Shown here: in pieces, positions 62,389 to 64,000 of the stretch
How the letters are laid out: each line of letters begins with the position of its first letter
Position numbering within the stretch: position 1 is the first letter of the stretch
Origin: Acidobacteriaceae bacterium
GTDB lineage: Bacteria > Acidobacteriota > Terriglobia > Terriglobales > Acidobacteriaceae
DNA length: 64,000 nt
NCBI GenBank assembly: GCA_025462735.1
Contig: JAOAPC010000011.1
Coordinates: 248,001 to 312,000, forward strand
Reading direction: 5' to 3'
The notes under the pieces: model-generated
What the model was told of the DNA's origin: nothing
The model's database searches: none
The model's input: only the letters and a program-made list of their open reading frames with translations
Translations under genes and position numbers: made by a program

Positions 62389-64000
62389 GTGCCACTCACG
62401 CTGACACAACACGAGAAGCGTCTTCAAGACCCAGCAATCTGTGAACTACTGCCGGTTCGCGATTACCTCGACAATGTCATGGTTCGCATCGATGGCAGCT
62501 TGGTGGCCGGATACGAACTCAATGGACTCACTACCTATTTCGCGAGTGATGAGGGCCGCGACCGGGGCAAGTTGATGCTCGAAGCCCTATTGCGATCTTT
62601 GCCCGAGCAGAGCATGCGCGTGCAGTTCCGGTACGAAGTAGTGGAAGACTTGGGTGATGTCCTTGAAGACTATGTTAGCGGCCAACGGCCGGAGTCCAGT
62701 GCGGTCATTGAACTCGATGCCCTGCGTGTCGAGCGATGGAAGACCAAGGAAGAAGCGGGCGCCTACACACGGCCCATCCTGCATGTGTACTTCATCTGGG
62801 ATCCGGTCCTGCATCACCGCATTATTGGAAAACCATCGAAGCCTAAGGGCGAGATCTTTAGCCTGTCGGCGCACAAATGCGTTGAGCGCTCGCGGCAAGA
62901 GCACCAAGACCTGTTGGCCGAATTTGAGAGCCTTCTTCACGGCGTCGAGACTGCTCTTCAGGCTGCTGAATTGGGTGCTCGGCGACTCACGGATCACGAA
63001 CTCTTCCTCGAACTTAAGCGTGCCCTCAATCCTCTTTCACCTGACAGACGCCCCTATCGCCGCCCTGAGGAGCAACTCAGATATTCGAGTGCTCGGGAGC
63101 AGATGGCCGATGTAAGCATTGTGGACGAGACAGATGGATACCTGAATGTCAGCGGCGTTCTGTACTCATTTGTAAGCTTGAAGGACCTGCCGGATGCGAC
63201 CTTCCCCGGGGTATTGCGGGAGCTAATCGGTCTTGATTTTCCAATCATCGTCAACGGACAGATTACGATTCCCGACCAGGCGAAGGTGCTCAAAGGCTAC
63301 AAAGGCCGGCTGCGAAAGATGCAGGCAGCACAAAAGGACGCGAACGGCGGCTTCCGTGTCAATGTCGAGGCACGGGTCGCCGAAGAACAGTTGGTACGGG
63401 TTCAGCAGGACATCATTTCAAGCTCTGTGAAGGCGGCGAAGCTGAGCCTGGTCATCGGAACGCGCAGTTCTCAACGTGCGGTAACAACATCTGAACTGGA
63501 ACAGGCCGAGCGCACAATCGACAATCGCCGTCAGCAGCTCCTTTATGCAATCGCGCGCATGAACGGGGCCAAAGCAGTAGCCGAGACCCTGGCCAAGCGG
63601 CGTCTCTTTATTAGTTCACTCCCCGGGATGGCCGAGGCCGACAAGCGAGACCAGGACCTGCTCACATCAAATGCCGCCGATTTGCTGCCGGTCGAGGCGC
63701 CGTGGAACGGAACGCCCCGCTCTCCGCTTTTCCTGTTTGAGACGCCGTACCGCCAGCTCATTCCTTTTTCATTGTTCGATCCCGGCCTAAGCGACGCCAA
63801 CATGCTCGTCATGGCCAAGTCGGGCGGCGGAAAAACGTTCATGGTGCAGCAATTTCTGCTGATGGCGGCACGTGACAACCCATTGATCTCGATTATCGAA
63901 CGCGGTGACTCCTATCAACCTTTGGTTGAGCTGATGGGTGGGCGCATGATCACCATGTCCCTCGACGCCGATCAATCGATTAATCCCTGGGACCTTCCGG
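62389..64000 (+). CDS. virB4: VirB4/TrbE-family ATPase (3' partial)
   Basis: Starts at GTG 62389 with AAGGAG 6 bases before, and the frame is open through the window end (537 codons seen of about 800-850). The N-terminal VirB4 domain (about residues 1-420) is followed by LFDPGLSDANMLVMAKSGGG and GKT, the Walker A loop at about residue 475, and then MVQQFLLMAARDNPLISIIE. VirB4 powers pilus assembly and DNA transfer. It is the most diagnostic gene for calling the locus a conjugative type IV system. Confidence 0.93.
   Translation, partial: MPLTLTQHEKRLQDPAICELLPVRDYLDNVMVRIDGSLVAGYELNGLTTYFASDEGRDRGKLMLEALLRSLPEQSMRVQFRYEVVEDLGDVLEDYVSGQRPESSAVIELDALRVERWKTKEEAGAYTRPILHVYFIWDPVLHHRIIGKPSKPKGEIFSLSAHKCVERSRQEHQDLLAEFESLLHGVETALQAAELGARRLTDHELFLELKRALNPLSPDRRPYRRPEEQLRYSSAREQMADVSIVDETDGYLNVSGVLYSFVSLKDLPDATFPGVLRELIGLDFPIIVNGQITIPDQAKVLKGYKGRLRKMQAAQKDANGGFRVNVEARVAEEQLVRVQQDIISSSVKAAKLSLVIGTRSSQRAVTTSELEQAERTIDNRRQQLLYAIARMNGAKAVAETLAKRRLFISSLPGMAEADKRDQDLLTSNAADLLPVEAPWNGTPRSPLFLFETPYRQLIPFSLFDPGLSDANMLVMAKSGGGKTFMVQQFLLMAARDNPLISIIERGDSYQPLVELMGGRMITMSLDADQSINPWDLP

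Overview
The window looks like about 50 kb of chromosome from a GC-rich, probably soil-dwelling bacterium of the Acidobacteriota (class Terriglobia likely), followed by about 14 kb of one end of an integrative conjugative element. The lineage is inferred from gene content, not from a marker gene: a CadC-type winged-helix/TPR regulator, a GldG-like plus DUF4340 transporter pair, SpII lipoproteins with Gly/Ser linkers, and a D-aminoacylase relative of a type I associate with this phylum. There is no rRNA in the window, so the assignment stays provisional.

Region 1 (1-12.3 kb): the end of an ABC-transporter locus (GldG-like, DUF4340). Next come two tandem KimA-like potassium permeases with a c-di-AMP (ydaO-type) riboswitch between them. 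A murein-recycling pair follows: an AmgK-like sugar kinase fused to a RapZ C-terminal domain, and a MurU-like nucleotidyltransferase. Then comes a minus-strand run of molybdopterin oxidoreductase, cytochrome b, ECF sigma factor and zinc-finger anti-sigma factor.

Region 2 (12.3-31.9 kb): a HEPN-like gene, tRNA-Arg(ACG), small unknown genes, a CopA-type P-type ATPase, and a fluoride-riboswitch-controlled crcB/DUF190 pair. Then glycogen phosphorylase, a polyprenyl diphosphate synthase, a secreted D-aminoacylase relative, a glycosidase-like lipoprotein, a receiver-domain protein, xseB, a homocysteine methyltransferase/MTHFR fusion, a catalase-like peroxidase with cytochrome b561, and a CadC/TPR regulator.

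Region 3 (32-34.1 kb) is a graveyard: a broken cupredoxin in two pieces and a scrap of an FMN-dependent alpha-hydroxyacid dehydrogenase surround one intact cupin gene.

Region 4 (34.2-49.8 kb): beta-propeller lipoprotein, penicillin acylase, DHH phosphoesterase, metallophosphoesterase, TauE/SafE exporter with DUF1634, a PD-(D/E)XK protein, trehalose synthesis (otsBA), a SET-domain protein, a MEDS/PAS histidine kinase and a secreted phosphoesterase.

Region 5 (50.06-64 kb) starts in a tRNA gene cut at its anticodon loop, directly followed by a tyrosine integrase. It then carries the most striking locus: a tightly packed minus-strand operon encoding an XRE repressor, an ImmA/IrrE protease, a single-domain ubiquitin-like protein (multiubiquitin family), an E2-like protein, a JAMM/JAB isopeptidase, an E1-like ThiF protein and a eukaryotic-type Ser/Thr kinase. 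The same 13-bp operator-like sequence lies before the repressor gene and before the ubiquitin-like gene. An excisionase-like gene and a plus-strand type IV secretion locus follow (MoxR ATPase, transglycosylase, VirB9, VirB10, an expanded family of VirB2-like membrane units, VirB3, VirB4), the last gene running off the window. I infer a conjugative element carrying a regulated ubiquitin-like conjugation module, plausibly for defence or stress response.
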